A DNA stretch of 64,000 bases. Source: Luzula sylvatica (lineage: Eukaryota > Streptophyta > Magnoliopsida > Poales > Juncaceae). Under the pieces are notes generated by a model. The model was not told the origin of the DNA. It did not search any database and saw only the letters and a program-made list of their open reading frames with translations. The position numbers were made by a program, and so were the translations under genes. Positions 1-12,413 of the stretch are shown one piece after another. The stretch is taken from positions 31,711,629 through 31,775,628 of the forward strand of contig OX326960.1 in NCBI GenBank assembly GCA_946800325.1. Direction: 5' to 3'. Each line of letters opens with the position of its first letter. The stretch's first letter is position 1.

Positions 1-454
1 TTTTGGCCAGGCAAGTCTAATTAATTAACCAACATCAATAAGTTCAAAATTATTTATTTATTATCTTTATTTAATTTAATTTAATTTCAGTGCATCATTT
101 GACTCGACGATCAAGCTTTGGGATGTAGATCAGGGCCGCCTTCTCTATAGTTTAGCTGGCCATAAGTAAGTACATATTTCAAAAATACCCCTCAAATTTT
201 CAATAATAAACTATTTTTTTTTGCTGTTTTACAGACAGCCAGTATATTCGGTGGCGTTTAGTCCAAGTGGCGAGTACCTGGCAAGTGGGTCCCTCGATCA
301 GTGTCTCCATATCTGGTCCGTGAAAGAAGGAAAAATTCTGAGGACTTATAGAGGTGGCGGTGGCATTTTCGAAGTTTGTTGGAATAAGGAGGGCGATAAG
401 CTGGCTGCTTGCTTCTCCAATAATACTGTTTGTATCATGGACTTCAGAATGTAA
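1..454 (+). CDS. HOS15: HOS15/TBL1-type WD40-repeat protein, 3' end
   Basis: Partial gene cut by the window edge. The last three exons are 1-10, 91-165 and 235-454 (stop TAA 452-454). They splice to a protein tail reading LASASFDSTIKLW, then GHKQPVYSVAFSPSG, then FEVCWNKEGDKLAACF, and end in DFRM. These are the last two WD40 blades and C-terminus of the plant HOS15 / animal TBL1 family. Family knowledge: a nuclear LisH-WD40 scaffold that recruits histone deacetylase and acts as a substrate receptor in cold and stress signalling. The join from 10 to 91 only keeps frame if the intron starts with GC (CAG|GCAAGT), a known non-canonical donor. The other intron is GT-AG. The upstream exons are outside the window. 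Confidence 0.9.
11..90 (+). other. GC-AG intron in the HOS15-like gene
   Basis: Exon end ...GGCCAG is followed by GCAAGT. The intron ends TTTCAG at 90. Splicing here restores the conserved LASASFDST of the WD40 blade. No GT donor in the ten upstream bases gives that frame. Confidence 0.8.
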
Positions 455-1844
455 TAATAATAATAATATGATAATAATAAGTTAGGTAATTGGTTCATGG
501 GGAGATATTTTAGTTAATTTAAACCTTTTAGGGGTTAATTTTAATTTAAGTTTGAGATGTAGTTATGAATTAATATCGTGGTTGTCTTTTTATTTAGAAT
601 GTTGTTTCTTTTGTTGTTGTTGGAATGAAACTGTTGTGTTAGCCGAGATAAATTAATTATATTTTTTGGCAATGCTAATTTTGTTCCGATTTTATTTTTT
701 TGATCTATGAATGTTTTTTACTGTTTTATGATATTGCTAGGGGGGTGCATGAAATCTGGTTTTTGCGGGTTTAAAAGTTGTTGGATCGTGTCCGGGTTAA
801 GATTTTGAATTAATCCGGAAATATTGTGGTTGAAATCACGAGTTTGCGATTAAAACCCCATATTAACCAGACCGGATCGAGACAATTTCAATTTTTCAAT
901 ATCTATTTTTATTTCCATTACAAATTATTTGATTGATGTATTTCATAAATTCTGAACTTTTTAGTAATGATAATCAACATAAATTTTTTAGATGTTACAA
1001 ATACTCAATTGTCGTGAGTTTATTAATTGAAAATTTTCATTACAAACATTCAAAAGAAGAAAAGAAAATTACGGAACTCGCAGATAATATGAAGGTTCGT
1101 GACTTAAATCTTCTATTCAAATTTGCCAACAACAAATATTTGAATCTTTTACTATGTCTAATATTGCTTTTAATCTTCTTAAAATATTATATGAAAAAAA
1201 TTATGTTTAATATTAACATTTATATTTTTGTCTTTTAGTATCAAGATTTAATATGGCATGATTCGTGATTAATATATATCACGAAATTGCAAAGAATCAA
1301 AATTTATGTTCGACTAAAACATCTTATTTTTTTTTTAAGAAAATCTTATGCCTAAAAGATATGAGATGATGTGAATGTATTAGATAGTCGTGACTAGTGA
1401 AAAAGAAAAATGATTTTTTTTTTATTATTTAGTTTTCATACTTATTTAGCATGATCTTTGCAACCTATTTGTTCATAAATGCATACAAAATCTTGTTGCT
1501 TGTTTTTTCTATATACATTATTTTAATTTACAAATAGAAGTTAAAACCTTTTATTTTAATATCTTATTATAAATTTATGAATTAAAATAGAAATAATTAA
1601 TTTTATATTTCTGGATAGGTACAAGTGTAAAATAAAATTTTGAATGAGATATTGACATTGATATTGATTATATATGTTTGATTTTGATTGGAGTCTTTAT
1701 TTGAAATATTTTTATAATTTAATTAAATATATTTTTGTATATTTTGATCAACGTATATACTTAGCAAAAAAATATATACCGGTCGAACCGTCCAATCCAT
1801 TCAATATGGGTCTGGAACTTTGTAAATATCATGGGTTTAATTTC
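455..1844. other. AT-rich intergenic, no gene
   Basis: This is the 3' flank of the HOS15-like gene. A GC-richer patch at about 738-890 starts TAGGGGGGTGCATG and has alternating cggg/ccgg words like other hAT-type MITEs here, but no matching 3' end or target duplication was found. The one 101-codon frame (933-1238) is rich in Lys, Asn and Leu and matches nothing I recognise. Confidence 0.5.
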
Positions 1845-1924
1845 GGAGCTGGTCCGGTGCCCACCGGACCATATCATGTCCACGCCTATTTTAAGCCGTT
1901 GGATTCCATCAAAATAATTTGATC
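1845..1924 (+). repeat. Left arm of inverted repeat pair
   Basis: About 80 bp (ggagctggtcc ... aatttgatc) recur in inverted orientation at 2985-3070 with roughly three-quarters identity by eye. The arms lie about 1.1 kb apart and may be terminal or sub-terminal repeats of an old DNA transposon. No target duplication was found. Confidence 0.6.
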
Positions 1925-2984
1925 TCATAAAATAAGATTATAATTGATATTATTTAACTCTCATCCGTCTCCTCTCCGTGAATACAAAATAAAAACTAAA
2001 TCATTTTTATGTCCCTTCCTTCCTAAGTTTCCTTCTTCGTTCATTTCAATTTAATGATTTATCTCCCTCACAAGTCACAAGTCCTCTTTTTCTCCTTCAC
2101 TAAGAAATTCTTGCTATAGCAGAAACTTCTCTCCTTCTCCTTCAGCGAGAAACTATTGCCCTAGCAAGAAACTCAAGCTCAAGAAGTCCCGTTCACCCAC
2201 CTTACTTTCTCGAGGCCAAACATCAAACACTGTACGTGTTTGCTCCATGGATCGTCGTTCAAGGATCTCATATGTCTTCCTTCCTCTTGTACACCGAGTT
2301 ATGGCGCTAGAACTCGCGTCTATCATAGATTCTCCCATCGTGGGTTTCGTAATCAAACTGACTTATCCATTGAATCAATCAATACCAGATATGGAGCTTC
2401 TTATCTTCTATAAAGTTAGATCTTTCTTTTCTTTCTTAGAATTGGTCTCATACTGATTCTAGTGTATAAGAGTTTCAATTTGTTGTGTACGATAGTTCTG
2501 ATTTTTTTGTGTAACCAATGATTTGAGTGTAACCAATTTATTTTCCAATTCCTTGTTATTAATGTAATCATTTTGACTTGAAGTGAGATAAAGTTTGAAC
2601 TTTTTTTCTCTCATTAATCTCGACTCCTATGAAAGAGAGGCACGGTCGTCATCGTGCACAAAAGTTGGATCAAACGGTGATGTTGTTTCATTTCCCGACA
2701 TTGTTTGCCAGCAAGAGGGACGAAATAATGAAGAAATTTGGAAAACTTCGAAGGTAGACAGAAAAACAGAGAAAGAGAAAGAGAAAGAGAGGGGGAGAGA
2801 GAGAGCGCGACAAAGAAAGAGAGAAGGAACAAAGATTTTTCCGAAGCATTGCAAAATTAAATTAATGACATGTGTTTCTTGAATAAGGCTTTCTAAGTTT
2901 CTCATTTTAATTGTGGAAGGAGAAAAATAATTTCCATTTTTAACAAACGGAATATTAAAGGAGGTTAACAGTGAAGTTAAATTG
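1925..2984. other. Interior between inverted arms; no gene recognised
   Basis: It contains CT-rich stretches (about 1960-2160) and a GA-rich purine tract at about 2760-2830. The short frames here are overlapping low-complexity readings on both strands. Nothing resembles a transposase. Confidence 0.45.
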
Positions 2985-3070
2985 GATCAAAATATTTTGA
3001 TCATGATTAGATCTAACGGTTTAGAAAATGCATGGACAAAATATGGTTCGGTGGGCATTGGACCAGCTCC
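2985..3070 (-). repeat. Right arm of inverted repeat pair
   Basis: Reverse-complement partner of 1845-1924. It shares the words ggagctggtcc, tgcccaccg, accatat and gtccatgc. It ends about 260 bp upstream of the PPR start codon. Confidence 0.6.
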
Positions 3071-3329
3071 GGACCCATTAAGGGTTGAATTATAATTTCG
3101 ATAATAAACCGTACAACGCGGCCTATGTAGTATGTACGTCCCGATATAAACATAACAACAAGGAATTATGATTTTATAGGCTGGTTTTCTTGGCATTAGT
3201 AATCCTGGAAATAAATTCCGGAGTTTTGCACAAGGTCATTTTTGTCAAAATATTATCTCGCAAATGGATTCCCGGTTTTTTGTACGTTAGGACTTGGGAT
3301 AAGGAGAGGAGCTAAGGAAATTCATCGCC

Positions 3330-5277
3330 ATGGCTCAAGCTCTGTCACCCTCTTCTCCCTCATCGTCTTTGCGCCCAAAAGAGGTTGTAGTTCTTCTCGC
3401 TCAATACACCTCTGCACGTCATCTCTCTCAAATTCACGGCGCTGTTCTTCGTGCTAACATACACCAGCACACCGTCGTCAACTTCGGCCTGCAAAAATCG
3501 TACACCAATCTTGGTCTACTCGAGAAGGCTCTTGCCCTGTTCCGAGAAACAGAGGACCCCAATGTTTTCTTCTGGACCAATGTGATTCATGCTCATGCTT
3601 ACTATGGGCTTCATGATACTGCTCTTGCGCTTTTCTCTGAAATGCTCTTCTCTGGCTCTGCCACCCCTAACAGTTAGTCTCTTTATTCGAATGACATAAC
3701 ATTTTCCTTGAATTTCGTTAATTAGTTGATTATTTTTATAATGTTAAATAGCTTTTACGCTTTCATCTGCATTAAAAGCTTGCCACCGTTTACAACTGGG
3801 CAAGGTCGTTCATGGCTATGCAGTGAAACAATCATTGCAGGAAGACTCTTACGTGCTTACTTCATTGCTCGATATGTATGCACGAGGCGGCGAAGTAGAT
3901 TCCGCACGCTACCTGTTCGATGGAATGCCTGAGAGACGTCTCGTTTCCACAACAGCCATGATAACTTGTTATGCAAAACGTGGGGATTTAAACAATGCTC
4001 GTAACCTGTTCGACGAAACGCCTGACAAGGATTCTGTGTGTTGGAATGCAATGATGGATGGGTATACTCAACACGGGAAGCCAAACGAGGCAATTCAGTT
4101 ATTTCACGCTATGTTGAAGTCTAATTCTAGGCCTAACGAAGTTACAATGATATCGTTTCTTTCCGCTGTGGCACAAACTGGTTGCGACTTTTCAGGCAAG
4201 TGGGTCCACTCTTTTATAAAAAATAGACGTAATGGGATAAAAATGAATACAAAAGTTGGCAATGCATTGATAGACATGTACTACAAATGTGGTAGTTTAG
4301 AGGACGCATGTTTAGTGTTCGATAAAATGCCTGTTAAGGATGTAGTTGTTTGGAACTCTATGATAGCTGGTTGCTCAATGCATGGTGAAAGCCAAAAGGC
4401 ACTAGAACTGTTCGATGAATTGCTCGAGAGAGGTTTATACCCTACCGATATCACATTCATTGGGGTTTTAAGTGCTTGTAGCCATGCTGGATTAGTAGGA
4501 AAAGGGTTAAAATTATTCATATCCATGGAAAATGATTATAAAATTGAACCCAAAATTGAACATTATGGTTGTATAGTTGATTTATTAGGTCGAACCGGTT
4601 TGATAGAAGAAGCATATGAAACGATTAAAAAGATGAAAAAGATGAAAAAAATTAAACCAGATTCGGTAATGTGGGACTCGCTTCTCGCCTCTTGTAGGCT
4701 ACATAATAACATGTCATTAGTAGAAAATATCGTGAATTATTTGGTTGCTAATAATTTAGCCAATTGGAGCACGTGCGTTCTTTTATCGAATATTTACGCT
4801 TCGGTTGGTAATTTGGAGAACGTTAACAAAATTAGGCAATTAATGAAATTAAAAGAAGTGCAACAAGAAGTGGGTTGTAGTGGGATACAAATAGGAAGTA
4901 AAGTTTTCGAGTTCGTAATTGGAGATAAGAGTCACCCTAATAGTGAAGAAATATATAAAAAATTGGACGAATTGAATGGTTTGATTAAATTACATGGTTA
5001 TGTACCCGATATGGATTTGGTTTTGCACGATTTAGAGGAGCAGGAGAAAGAGAGAGCTTTAGCGGTTCATAGTGAGAGATTGGCGGTTTCGTTTGGATTG
5101 ATACGGACGAAACCAGGGAGCGAAATTAAAATTGTGAATAAATTGAGGGTTTGTTTGGATTGTCACAATGCGTTGAAATTGATTGCGAAGGTTACCGAGA
5201 GGAAGATTGTAGTGAGAGATAGGAATAGGTTTCATTATTTTAGTGAGGGAAAGTGTTCTTGTGGTGATTATTGGTGA
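3330..5277 (+). CDS. ELI1-like DYW-type pentatricopeptide repeat protein
   Basis: Exons 3330-3672 and 3752-5277 encode 622 aa. The product is a PLS-class PPR protein expected to act in organelle C-to-U RNA editing. PPR motifs run through residues of about 60-450 (e.g. DEDSYVLTSLLDMYARGG-like units and VWNSMIAGCSMHGESQKAL), then E/E+ motifs, then a complete DYW domain with HSERLAVSFGL (the HxE zinc and catalytic site), CLDCHNALK and terminal CSCGDYW. Phrasing and length match Arabidopsis ELI1 (about 630 aa), a chloroplast editing factor. The first 20 or so residues are Ser/Pro-rich, as in a transit peptide. The first stop in the 5' frame (TPNS*) disappears if a 79-nt GT-AG intron (3673-3751) is removed, giving the canonical PPR string PNTFTLSSALKAC. 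ELI1-type genes usually lack introns, so the alternative is a frameshifted allele. The gene converges on TIP41L, whose stop is 213 bp away. Confidence 0.87.
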
Positions 5278-5490
5278 TTTATTTCAATTTTGTATTTATT
5301 TTGTTGAATGAAAGAGATTTTATCCTTTTATTTTTTAAATATTAATGAAATAATAAGCTCGAAAAAGTGTCGAATGAGTAAAGATAATGATTTGTGAAAC
5401 ATAGTATTACAAGCGAGGAAAACAGTACAATAAAAGTAGAAACAATATATCTCATTAGAAAATAATACAACAAAGTGAATTAATAATAAT

Positions 5491-6977
5491 CTAATTAATC
5501 TTCAATTTCTGATTTTTGTGCATGACAATAGGGAGTTTCTCTTGTATAACATTGGGATCTCCATATGCAATCGAATCAGATAATTGTCCTTTCTGCATAA
5601 TCATTTGGAATAAAATATATCAACTAATTAAAAAAAAAAAATTGGACTTATTTGTGAATTGTTCTCAAAATAAACTTACCGCTGATAAATCACGAAACGT
5701 AGATTCTCTCCAGCAAATTTCCCTTATAATATTTGGCATCGAATTTTCATTTTCATTAAACGAACAATAAATTCTTGTATCTCTCAATCTTATTAAAACA
5801 CCATCAACTCTGAGCTGTTAAATCAAAATATACCATATTATAATCTAAAAATATATTGTGAAATAATTTATAAAGTACAAAAATTGAAAAATTACCCAAT
5901 GACGCAATAAAATAAACCAACAACTTGGCATCACTCTCTAAAATAGTATCAAGAATAAAAAATTATATTATAAAAATACATAATTGATCAATTAAATTTA
6001 GAGAAAATATACAAAAATAAAACTAACCACTTTAACAGTTAAAAGAGAAGACCCACTATCTGCCAGCTCATCCTCATATAAAACAACCTGAATTTAAAAT
6101 AACTTCGAAATTTAAAACAGGCTTATTTGTAAATTGTTATTTTATTTGGGTTTAATGAGAAACATTAACCTCGTCATAGAAGAGAATAGGTTCATCCTTT
6201 GAAGAAAGCGATGCGAGATTTATTTTCTCATTTGTTTCCTCCCAATTTAAATTTGTATATCCATCTTTCGAATCATTCTATAAAGAAGTTAACAATTATG
6301 ATATTATGAAATTGATTAATATTAACTTATATAGGAGCAATTAAAATATACAGATCAAATTATACCTTTTCAGAGTGATCTATAGTTTCACTACCACTAT
6401 ATGGTGTGGTGAATGTATAATCATAATCGAGAATTATTTGCTCAGAAGGTTTACTACAATGAAAATTACAATTATACCCATGAAAGATTTTACTTTCAAA
6501 TCCAAAAAGGAGAGAAAATAATGAAAAATTGATTGAAAATACCTTCTGAATTTCCATTGAGCTGCAGCTGGTACTTCGACTGGAGGCAAAGCTTCTTCTT
6601 TCCAACCTTTCAGAGCATCGAGTGCATTAAAATGGAGTTTCGTACCACTCGATACGTGTATCAGTTCCAGCGAGCTATCTCCGAATACCATTTCTGGTAA
6701 ATGTGCCGTTTTCAGCGTTTCTTCCCATCTGAAATACAATTAACCAAACAAAAAGAATGATTCTTGAAGGCGATCTAGTGAAAAATAAGGAGGCAAAACT
6801 GAATTGAGAAGAAATAAGTAAATATATATACTGAAGAACAGAGGAGGAATTGAGGATGGAGCGTTTGAAGGATTCAATGTGCCATCCGTTGACTCTTAAA
6901 CCGGTTCTTCCGGCGGGAAGTAATTCCGCTCCCGCCGCTTTGAGATCGGTCTCCGCCGCGCCCTCCCATCCCGCCAT
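5491..6977 (-). CDS. TIP41L: TIP41-like protein (TIP41L)
   Basis: Eight exons: 6977-6832, 6728-6543, 6453-6366, 6277-6170, 6087-6028, 5937-5896, 5814-5680 and 5592-5491. All are GT-AG and in frame, encoding 288 aa. Landmarks in order are DLKAAGAELLPAGRTGLRV, HLPEMVFGDSSLEL, FNALDALKGW, PPVEVPAAAQWKFRS, ILDYDYTFTTPYSGS, EPILFYDEVVLYEDELADSG, VMPSCWFILLRHWLRVDG and the tail KLPIVMHKNQKLKIN. This is the TIP41 family, which binds PP2A-type catalytic subunits or TAP46/TAP42 and works in TOR signalling in the cytosol. Length equals the plant family norm (about 290 aa). The start chosen is the only ATG before the conserved block. It lies head-to-tail with ZPR1 (1.08 kb upstream). Confidence 0.95.
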
Positions 6978-8056
6978 TTGTTCGTCAATTATACAGTCTT
7001 TGTCAGTGCAACGAGGATTTTCATCCCTCTTCTAGGTATTGGGCCAAACCTTTTGAGGGCCTTAATAAAAATAGGCCTAAAAGAGAGTACATTCTGTTGA
7101 ATAGTTTATTTTGAGGTTTGTGTGGCCATTTCTGTAGCGGGTTGCGTAATCAAGTGACCGAATGAATAACTTCTGATAACAAAATGAGGAATTTTTTTTT
7201 TATGGCTGCAAAAAAATAATGATATTTTTGTTTGTATTTTGTAATTTCATGCACTCATAAAATATATTCTAGTTCAAAAAAATTCAAAATTGTTAGGGAT
7301 TTTCTATTTCTCTTTTGAAAATAATAATATTTTCGTGGCAAAAAATTATTATTAACAGGACAAAAATTTGCAACATATCATTTGTCGCTCGACTTTACGC
7401 CGTCATACTTTCAATTGGCTCTGGTTAGTTATCAATATTTCATTTTGTTAAAATTTAATTGTTTTATTATTTTGTCATAATTTTTTGTGGCTGACATATA
7501 CAATTTGATATTTAAGTATTGTTAAAGTTGAGTGACTGACTATCACAAAATATTAAAATTTAGTAACATACATTAATATAATATTAGATTTTTGTGATTT
7601 CAAACGATACAATATTAAAATTTAACGACTTGTAAAGATATAATATTAAATTTCAGCAACTTATAATTATATAGTATTATATTTCAAAAAAGAATTGTGA
7701 TAAATTATTTAGTTTGGTTCAATTTGAGAATTTGTTGCAAGTAGTTTATGATATATAAACACATATACGCAGTCCAATAATTCACTCGACATATTTTCTG
7801 TGAATAAAATCCACATTCATACAAATTTAAAATATATTATTGCTTAATAAAATAAAATAAAATAGAAAAAAGACCTAGTGCTTGCATTTTTCTCTCTCAA
7901 TAAAACTAAACAAATGTCAAACAAGTCTTAAGACTCGCACATTATTTTCAACATGAATAACAAGAACAAGTCTAAAATACAATAAAAAGCTAACAAGCTA
8001 AGCTTATCAATAAAACATAAAAGTTACAAAATTGCAAATAGGTCCGACAATTTTCT
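6978..8056. other. Promoter side of TIP41L and 3' flank of ZPR1
   Basis: No coding potential. A loosely repeated motif (aatattaaaattta.. / cgac / acttataa) recurs about every 50 bp at roughly 7545-7690, an imperfect tandem array. The rest is plain AT-rich DNA. Confidence 0.45.
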
Positions 8057-10662
8057 CTAATTATTGTTCTCATATGCCACGTCAGCAGAAGAGGTGTCCA
8101 TGTCATTCACACCGAGCTCTTCATTCTGCTCCCAACTCCTCTCATACTCCTCAACTAAAAAAGACACAAAAAATCACGAACCCATTTTCAATAAATAATT
8201 AATTAATCAATAATTAAAAACATAAAAAGAGAATTCATTAATTAATTAACTGATTAATTGCTTATCATCATGAATCGAATCGGTATTAGGAGAAATAAAC
8301 GAGGCCGCCAATGCATCGTCTAATATCAAAGTCCATTCTTCCTCCAAACCTAATAACTATTTAATTCACAAAAAAGTTATAAAAAAAAACAAGATATAAT
8401 TATGCATTAATTAGTATTAATTTACCTTTGATAATTTGAGATTAAACTCACTCCATTTGTTTTTTTGCCAATCATTGGTACTATCGCCCAAATTAAATCC
8501 ATGTACTTTCTCCAAACCTGCAACAATAAAATAATAATTACACAAAAATAATCATATACTTAGAAATAATTATGAAAATATATAAGGGCAAAAACGTACT
8601 TTCACATATTTTAGTAATTAAGCCTTCAACGGTGGTGACCATTCCACCTAATGTACCGCTCGATAATTCCAAATCTAATTCTGGAACCTTCACGGCCGCC
8701 GAATCAGACTACAAAAATTCAAAAAATATATAAATATGGAAATATTATTGTTATTAAATATGAATTAATCAATAATTTTACCTTGATGACATCACGGCTC
8801 AGGTCTCTAATATTCTTCACTTGCAATGTTATTTTCTTCCCTTTTGGTGGAATCTCTCCACCAGCTTTCAACTATTATTATTTATTTATTAATTTAAATT
8901 CTTTTTTTAATAAAATAAAATCAAAATATAAGAAGTCGAACCTCAGAGTTACGATACCCACAAACATCACAACTCGATGCCATCACAATCACCTCACGAA
9001 AATATGGTATTTCTACAAATAAACACAAATTAAATAAATAAATTATACAAAAAATAAATACCGCAAAAATAAAAAATAAAAAATTAATACTTGTAGCGAA
9101 AAATCTGGTAACAGAAGCAACTCCGCACGCTCCACAAGTCGAAGGCAACGTATCCACCTAAAACCCAAAAATAATAGAAAAAAATCATTCGAGTGCCTTT
9201 TTGCAATTTTGAATAATTCAAGGAACCATTTCGCAAATATTACCTCTTCGGGAGCGGAGTATCTGCACAAAGCAGCCGCCACCTCGTCAGTGCTCCCCTG
9301 AACAATCGCTCTTCTCCCTGCCACCGCCCCCACTTCTCCGTGGGCCCCACCACCCAAAGTATTATTATTATTATTCTCGTCAGACTGACGTGTGGGGTCC
9401 GCTTGATCAGCTTGTTCTTGAGAGAGAAATCCCAAAGAGGTTTGTTGCTCTTGTGTCCTCGTGTAGAACGTTATTTTAAGATTCGGGTCCGTCGACGGTG
9501 CACACCTGTCAATAATTAATTAATTTATTTATTTATTAATTGAGGAATAATTAGTGGGGGCATAATGGTAAATTGGTAAGTACGTACGGGTTTTCGATGT
9601 AGCTGTTGCCAGCTGGATCGTCGAGAATGAATGTGAAAGGTTGAGATGCCGTTGAGAGGGATTTTAGTTTGATTAGGAATTGATCTATTGCTTCTCCTTT
9701 TTCAGGATCGATTTTCTGAAATTAAAAAAAAAGAATAAATATTGATGAAACGTATATAGAGTAAAGTTGAGATTGTATTATATTAACCTTTCTTTCTTCT
9801 TGAAGAGCTTGTAATTCATCCATGGCTCGAGTTAAAATTCCTTCAATCTAATTATAATTATATAGTAACGAACGAATTTAATGCAATTTTCTTTTTGAGT
9901 TATTGAGTAAATATAGAAGATAAATAGAGAATAAAAATGGGATTACTGTGGAGAGTGAACCGCGTTGAGTATCTGGTGGGATTTCAAAATCCAACTCTGG
10001 TATTTTGATGGTCGCAGAATCGGATTTCACAACCTGACGATTTAGCATCTGAAATAAAAAATATATATATTTTAGATTAATAATTAATTGAAGGATTAAA
10101 GTAGAAAATTGAATACCTCGGTTTGCCCTGATGGAACTTGTAATTCATAATGGCATCCTTTTGGCTCGAGCTGGCCAGCAAACTGAATCTCATTATTCCT
10201 GAATATATGAGTTGAATAAAAAATAAGTATATAAATTTAAATTAGTAAACTTATATTGGGGAACACGTGGAAAATTAGATTTATTTACCGCTCGTTGCAG
10301 TGTGGGCATTCAAACGCCATTAGCACAACCTATATAATACACAAATTACATTACGTAAAAGATTAAAACTTTCATTGGTTTAAATCATGAATGCTAAATT
10401 ACCTCTCTGAAATGAGGAATTCGAGTTAAAAGCAGCCTTGTTGTCCCCTTTAACGATAAAAAAAAAAGTAAACCATAATGGTTTTCCAAGAGTAAAAGTA
10501 CAGAGTGATTAAGCATCACGTATGAATTAACATTACATTTTCTCTACAGCGCATGCAGAGAGACTCGATCTGGTGGAGCGGCGTCGCCGTGAACTCATCT
10601 TCCTCCGCCCCCACTGCTTCTGCCGCCGACCGAATGTCCACCACAGGATTGTTTCCTTCCAT
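8057..10662 (-). CDS. ZPR1: ZPR1 zinc-finger protein
   Basis: Fifteen exons: 10662-10537, 10447-10403, 10329-10289, 10198-10117, 10048-9947, 9847-9788, 9715-9588, 9505-9244, 9157-9091, 9012-8942, 8871-8782, 8708-8600, 8517-8426, 8356-8251 and 8154-8057. They encode 492 aa. The family has a duplicated architecture, and both halves are here. Zinc finger 1 is CxxC (36/39) ... CPHC (65/68) followed by [23 protein letters not shown]. Zinc finger 2 is CGAC ... CDVC followed by [17 protein letters not shown]. The helical hairpin and beta-core ends in [21 protein letters not shown]. Family knowledge: ZPR1 is a eukaryotic chaperone for eEF1A folding that shuttles between cytoplasm and nucleus. A Asn/Gly-rich linker (five Asn, [13 protein letters not shown]) sits between the halves. 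It is divergently arranged with ASD, and a hAT element lies in the shared promoter interval. Confidence 0.96.
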
Positions 10663-10878
10663 GACTTTGATTTCTTCTGTACTTGGTTGTTTGTCTTCTC
10701 GGCGAAGAAAGCTAGAGTATTTTGTGTTTTTGCTTTGTTTGTGCGGCCAGTGAAATAACCTAGCTGTTTCTGCTGTTTCTGAAGGGCTCGAGAGTTCTCT
10801 GGAAAGAGAGAACTAGTTTCCTGGTTTTGGGAATTCGTTGAGAATCCAGAATTCAGATCTTTTCTAGGCCAGTAGATG

Positions 10879-10921
<43 letters not shown>

Positions 10922-11523
10922 AAATTGTACCGATAATGTCGATTGTATTAGTATAAAAATACAAATATATAAATTGTAGTATAGCATAGACAAATTTAAT
11001 AAATAGAACAACAACAAACATTCTCGATTTAAATGTATTCACTTAGCTTCGTAAAAAAATTCCGGTGAAATGTGATAATTGTATTTTTGTGTTTCGTGAA
11101 TCCATGAGAATGATACAAAAATAAATTAATAATAGTGATAAGAATCACAAATGACAAGGGCCCGAAATAAAATTAACGAGATTTTTTTAACCGTAAGTAA
11201 AATTTTATATATTAAAATAGTAATATACATAAGTTTAAAAAAATTCAATTGCACAATTAAAATCAAACAAGTTTTGTTTTCTAAATTCAACCTACACTAA
11301 TTCGTTGCTTTCAAATTTTTAGTCCAATATATTTTATGCAATTTATTTATATTTATTTATAAATTGAATATTATAGCTATAATTATTCTGCTTAAAAAGA
11401 TTTATTTGTATGAATTTTATTATTTATTACAAAAAATATCATTTTAAATTTCAAAAATCTCATTTTAAAATTTGTCTGATATCTCATAAAACGTATCACC
11501 ATTTGCTTTTGCATACCTCCATT
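10663..11523. other. ZPR1 upstream region
   Basis: Promoter side of ZPR1, with a (TTA)13 microsatellite at 10881-10920. The remainder is AT-rich and without an ORF. The hAT element begins at 11524. Confidence 0.5.
10881..10920. repeat. (TTA)n microsatellite
   Basis: Uninterrupted ttattatta... for about 13 units, 220 bp upstream of the ZPR1 start codon. Confidence 0.95.
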
Positions 11524-12413
11524 CAATGTTGCAAATGACGGAAAACGGTACGGTACGGTCGGTCACCGTTTTAGTGTTTTACTGTAAAACGATCGTAAAA
11601 CGGTAAAAGAACGGTTAAAAAACGGTTACTTAAATCGGCAATATTTTTATAGCAATTATAATAGAAATTTAAAAATAAAACAAACAAAAATATAATAATT
11701 TAATTTTTATAATTCAACTTAAACATACACGAAAGTCCAAAATTAAAAAAAACATACGAAGTACTAATAAAACATATCGAATAAATATCCATCGACCTAA
11801 ACATATCAGAATAAATCTTCTTAGCTAACTAATTAGACAAAAAATCAACTAATTAGATGCGTCAATCAGAATTAGACACAAAATAATTGACCATGATAAG
11901 ATGGATCAGAGTTAACACTTTGTTCATGTACGAATTAGACACAAAATTCTACTAATTATAACTTGTGTGTGAAAATTATTATGGGCTGAATTAAAATGGC
12001 CCAAATAAATATGATTTTTCTTAGTCCAAAAAAATTATATGATAAAAAGACTTTATTTTTTTGTGGGATTTAGTAATATTTCTAGAATAGGTTTTTATTC
12101 AACAAATTTGTAATATAAAGTGTGAACATTGGTTTGGATTTTTTCCATCCTTTGATGTAATTATTGGGCTATTTATTTATTATTTGGATGAGAGCTTTTG
12201 ATCTCTCTCCAAATTTACTAAAAAACGCCTACGGACTTTTAATGCAAAAAAAAAAAAAAAAATTATGAAAAAACCGATTAAAAAAAGGCGTTTAAAACGT
12301 TTTTTTGTAAAAAAAACGGTTGACCGTTTTTTAAAATTTTCTTGTAAAAAAAATACGATCTGACACCGTTTTACCATTTTTTTATCGTTTTACACCGTTT
12401 TTTTGCAACACTG
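11524..12413. mobile_element. hAT-type non-autonomous element in the ZPR1/ASD intergenic region
   Basis: 890 bp. The ends are imperfect terminal inverted repeats: left CAATGTTGCAAATGACGG, right reverse complement CAGTGTTGCAAAAAAACGG. Next to them are rich arrays of acggta/accgttt words. It is flanked by a perfect 8-bp target duplication, cctccatt (11516-11523 and 12414-12421), as expected for hAT. No transposase frame is present. The right end is 280 bp upstream of the ASD start codon. Confidence 0.88.

Noticed and set aside
738..890. Start of a possible hAT MITE (TAGGGGGGTGCATG)
   Set aside because: No matching right end or 8-bp duplication found, so not called as an element.
2595..2905. 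Overlapping frames on both strands around the GA-rich tract
   Set aside because: Arg/Glu and Ser/Leu readings of a purine tract. No domain or splice structure.
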